A DNA stretch of 64,000 nucleotides from Lewinellaceae bacterium. Lineage in GTDB: Bacteria; Bacteroidota; Bacteroidia; Chitinophagales; Saprospiraceae. Below the pieces are notes generated by a model that was not told where the DNA came from, ran no database searches, and saw only the letters and a list, made by a program, of their open reading frames with translations. The number at the start of each line of letters is the position of its first letter. The first letter of the stretch is position 1. Shown piece by piece: positions 62,031 through 64,000 of this stretch. The stretch lies in NCBI GenBank assembly GCA_016712415.1, contig JADJRC010000002.1:310001-374000 (forward strand), read 5' to 3'. Made by a program: the position numbers and the translations under genes.

Positions 62031-64000
62031 ATGTTTCGTTTTTCTGTCGCTAAAATAACAATTGCTGCCGGGCTGTTGCTCGCGGTCATTCTTCTTTTCG
62101 CGCGTTTTTCCAAAAAACATGGCGCGGAAGAAAAACTGCCCGAAACCGTCAGTTTCAACTTTCACATCCGCCCCATCCTGTCCGACCGCTGCTTCAAATG
62201 CCACGGCCCCGACGAAAAGCAACGGCAGGCCGGTCTGCGCTTCGATACGGAGGAAGGCGCTTTTGCCGCCCTGGGCGAAGCAAAGGACCACTATGCCATC
62301 GTTCCGGGCAAACCCGGTCAAAGCACCCTCGTCCATCGCATTTATTCCACCAATCCCGACAGTGTGATGCCTTCGCCGGACTCGCACCTGGAGTTGTCGG
62401 ATTTCGAGAAAAAACTGCTGGAACGCTGGATTCAGCAAGGCGCACCCTGGGAAAAACACTGGGCCCTGGTCGCACCGCAACGGCCTGCCCTGCCAACGGT
62501 GTCCAACAAAAAATGGGCGCTCAACGATATAGATCTTTTTATCCTGGAGAAACAACAGGAGCATGGCCTGGAGCCTTCCGAAACAGCCGAAAAGGAACGC
62601 CTGCTGCGCCGGGTGAGTTTCGACCTCACCGGACTGCCCCCAGATGCGGAATTGCTGGAGTCGTTCCTTGCCGACGACACGCCCGGCGCTTATGACAAAG
62701 TGGTCGATGCCCTGCTTGCCGATCCGGCCTTTGGCGAACGCTGGGCGGTGTACTGGCTCGACCTGGCGCGGTATTCCGACACGCACGGATACCAGGACGA
62801 CCTGCAGCGGGTGATGTGGCCCTGGCGCGACTGGGTCATCAAGGCCTTTAATGAAAACATGCCCTACGACCGCTTCGTGACCTGGCAACTCGCCGGCGAC
62901 CTGCTGCCCGAGGCCACCAAAGAAACCCTGCTCGCCTCCGCTTTCAACCGCAACCACAAGATTTCGCAGGAAGGCGGCATCATCGACGAAGAATACCGCG
63001 TGGAATACGTGGCCGACCGCACCAACACCTTCGGAAAGGCATTTCTGGGCCTCACCCTGGAATGCGCGCGCTGCCACGACCATAAATACGACCCCGTTTC
63101 ACAACGCGACTACTATGCCACCTTTGCCTTTTTCAACAAGGTGCCCGAGCGCGGTTTTGTGCCCAACCTGCAGGTGCCCAAACCGTATATGCCCATTACG
63201 CAGCCCGACCTACAGGGCGTGCTGAAATTCCTGAACGCCAGGGAAGCGATCAAAACGGAAAAAGACACCTTGCTGCAGATGGTCATGCAGGATTCGGTGG
63301 AAAAGGGCGGCCGCAAGGCGTATGTTCTCAACCGTGGGCAATACGACCAGCGCACGGTGGAGGTAGCGCCCAACCTGCCTTCTGATATCCTCCCCTTCGA
63401 TACCACGCAGCCGCGCAACCGCTTGGGCATGGCGCGCTGGCTGTTCGACCCGCAGCATCCGCTTACGGCCCGCGTAATGGTCAATCGCCTCTGGCAGGAG
63501 ATATTCGGCCGCGGCATGGTGGCTACCAGCGACAACTTTGGCCTGCAGGGAAGTCTGCCCACGCACCCGGAACTGCTCGACTGGCTGGCCTGCGAATTCC
63601 GCGACAAGGGCTGGGACGTCAAACACTTGCTGCGCTTGATGGTTACGTCGGCGACGTACCGGCAATCGTCTGTCGCTGCCGGCGACCTGCTGGAGCGCGA
63701 CCCCGAAAACCTGTGGCTCGCCCGGGGACCGCGAAACCGGCTGAACTACGAGTTTATCCGCGACAATGCGCTGGCTGCCAGCGGCCTGCTCGTCCGCGAG
63801 ATCGGCGGGCCATCGGTAAAACCCTACCAGCCTGCGGGCATCTGGGAAGAAATCGGCACCGAAAAAACGGCGAATAATTTCCGCGGCGAGTTTTCCTACG
63901 TGCCCGATACGGCCGCAGACAAACTTTATCGCCGCAGCCTGTACACATATAATAAGCGCACCATCCCGCCGCCCTCTTCACTGGCTTTCGACGTGGCCCC
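62031..64000 (+). CDS. PSD1 and planctomycete-type cytochrome c domain protein (DUF1549/DUF1553), partial
   Basis: The open frame starts at ATG 62031 and continues past the window end (at least 656 residues). An N-terminal TM (KITIAAGLLLAVILLFARF) precedes a cytochrome c domain with CFKCH (about residues 54-58), then PSD1 (DUF1549) sequence (SFDLTGLPPDAELLESFL) and a second CARCH site, followed by DUF1553 sequence (LARGPRNRLNYEFIRDNAL). Family members are large secreted proteins typical of planctomycetes and some Bacteroidota, often paired with DUF1501 proteins; function is uncertain. Confidence 0.92.
   Translation, partial: MFRFSVAKITIAAGLLLAVILLFARFSKKHGAEEKLPETVSFNFHIRPILSDRCFKCHGPDEKQRQAGLRFDTEEGAFAALGEAKDHYAIVPGKPGQSTLVHRIYSTNPDSVMPSPDSHLELSDFEKKLLERWIQQGAPWEKHWALVAPQRPALPTVSNKKWALNDIDLFILEKQQEHGLEPSETAEKERLLRRVSFDLTGLPPDAELLESFLADDTPGAYDKVVDALLADPAFGERWAVYWLDLARYSDTHGYQDDLQRVMWPWRDWVIKAFNENMPYDRFVTWQLAGDLLPEATKETLLASAFNRNHKISQEGGIIDEEYRVEYVADRTNTFGKAFLGLTLECARCHDHKYDPVSQRDYYATFAFFNKVPERGFVPNLQVPKPYMPITQPDLQGVLKFLNAREAIKTEKDTLLQMVMQDSVEKGGRKAYVLNRGQYDQRTVEVAPNLPSDILPFDTTQPRNRLGMARWLFDPQHPLTARVMVNRLWQEIFGRGMVATSDNFGLQGSLPTHPELLDWLACEFRDKGWDVKHLLRLMVTSATYRQSSVAAGDLLERDPENLWLARGPRNRLNYEFIRDNALAASGLLVREIGGPSVKPYQPAGIWEEIGTEKTANNFRGEFSYVPDTAADKLYRRSLYTYNKRTIPPPSSLAFDVA

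Noticed and set aside
1..64000. tRNA, rRNA or riboswitch genes
   Set aside because: No cloverleaf, rRNA core or known riboswitch consensus was recognised by eye; short RNAs could still be missed.

Overview
The window reads as a chromosomal piece of a Bacteroidota bacterium, most likely near the Saprospiria/Chitinophagia. Support: four or five proteins end in type IX secretion (T9SS) C-terminal sorting domains, there is a PorX-type T9SS regulator, a SusC/RagA-style TonB receptor, several boxes matching the Bacteroidota promoter (-33 TTG, -7 TAnnTTTG), and little Shine-Dalgarno sequence. Base composition is moderately GC-rich. I saw no rRNA, tRNA, CRISPR or phage genes.

Layout. (1) 0.35-16.4 kb, all on +: a dense copper/heavy-metal region. 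It has a secreted HMA-domain protein, an MbnP-like protein with a T9SS tail, two MauG/MbnH-like di-haem peroxidase lipoproteins, a T9SS beta-propeller with a CxCC motif (one frameshift), a CPH-type P1B ATPase, a small Cys/His-rich exported protein, a CusA-TolC-CusB efflux system and a MarR-GNAT fusion regulator with a palindromic operator-like site in its own promoter. (2) 16.6-22.9 kb: TonB receptor, folC, a glycosyltransferase, a CrtZ-type carotenoid hydroxylase and a GTP cyclohydrolase II-like gene. (3) 23.0-24.8 kb: a tandem array of about 19 units of 82 bp, abutted by a 266-bp element with perfect 13-bp terminal inverted repeats. (4) 24.8-39.9 kb: PD40 protein, two thioredoxin-fold proteins, a beta-barrel, ileS (one frameshift), Uma2 nuclease, a cupin/EamA/3-HAO/serine-protease operon, a TlpA-like lipoprotein, PorX and an HD phosphohydrolase. 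(5) 40-55.8 kb: a 23-residue-repeat protein, a kinase-like secreted protein, T9SS cargo proteins, a peptidylprolyl isomerase, a TrpF-like protein, an RND adaptor and an acyltransferase. (6) 55.8-57.25 kb: a second array of about 18 related units. (7) 57.3-64 kb: an alkyltransferase-like protein, a MacB-type permease, a persulfide dioxygenase-rhodanese, a PqqB-like lipoprotein (one frameshift) and the start of a PSD1 cytochrome gene that runs off the window.

How the parts fit. Region 1 could handle copper at each cell layer: surface or secreted binding (MbnP, propeller), periplasmic oxidation chemistry (MauG/MbnH pair), inner-membrane export (P1B ATPase) and envelope-spanning efflux (Cus), with the MarR-GNAT protein as a plausible regulator. 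The two palindrome-rich arrays both sit between convergent genes and are the least explained structures here. Several other intergenic gaps hold long inverted repeats. Three conserved genes each carry one single-base frameshift in a short homopolymer or dinucleotide, which looks more like consensus error than decay.
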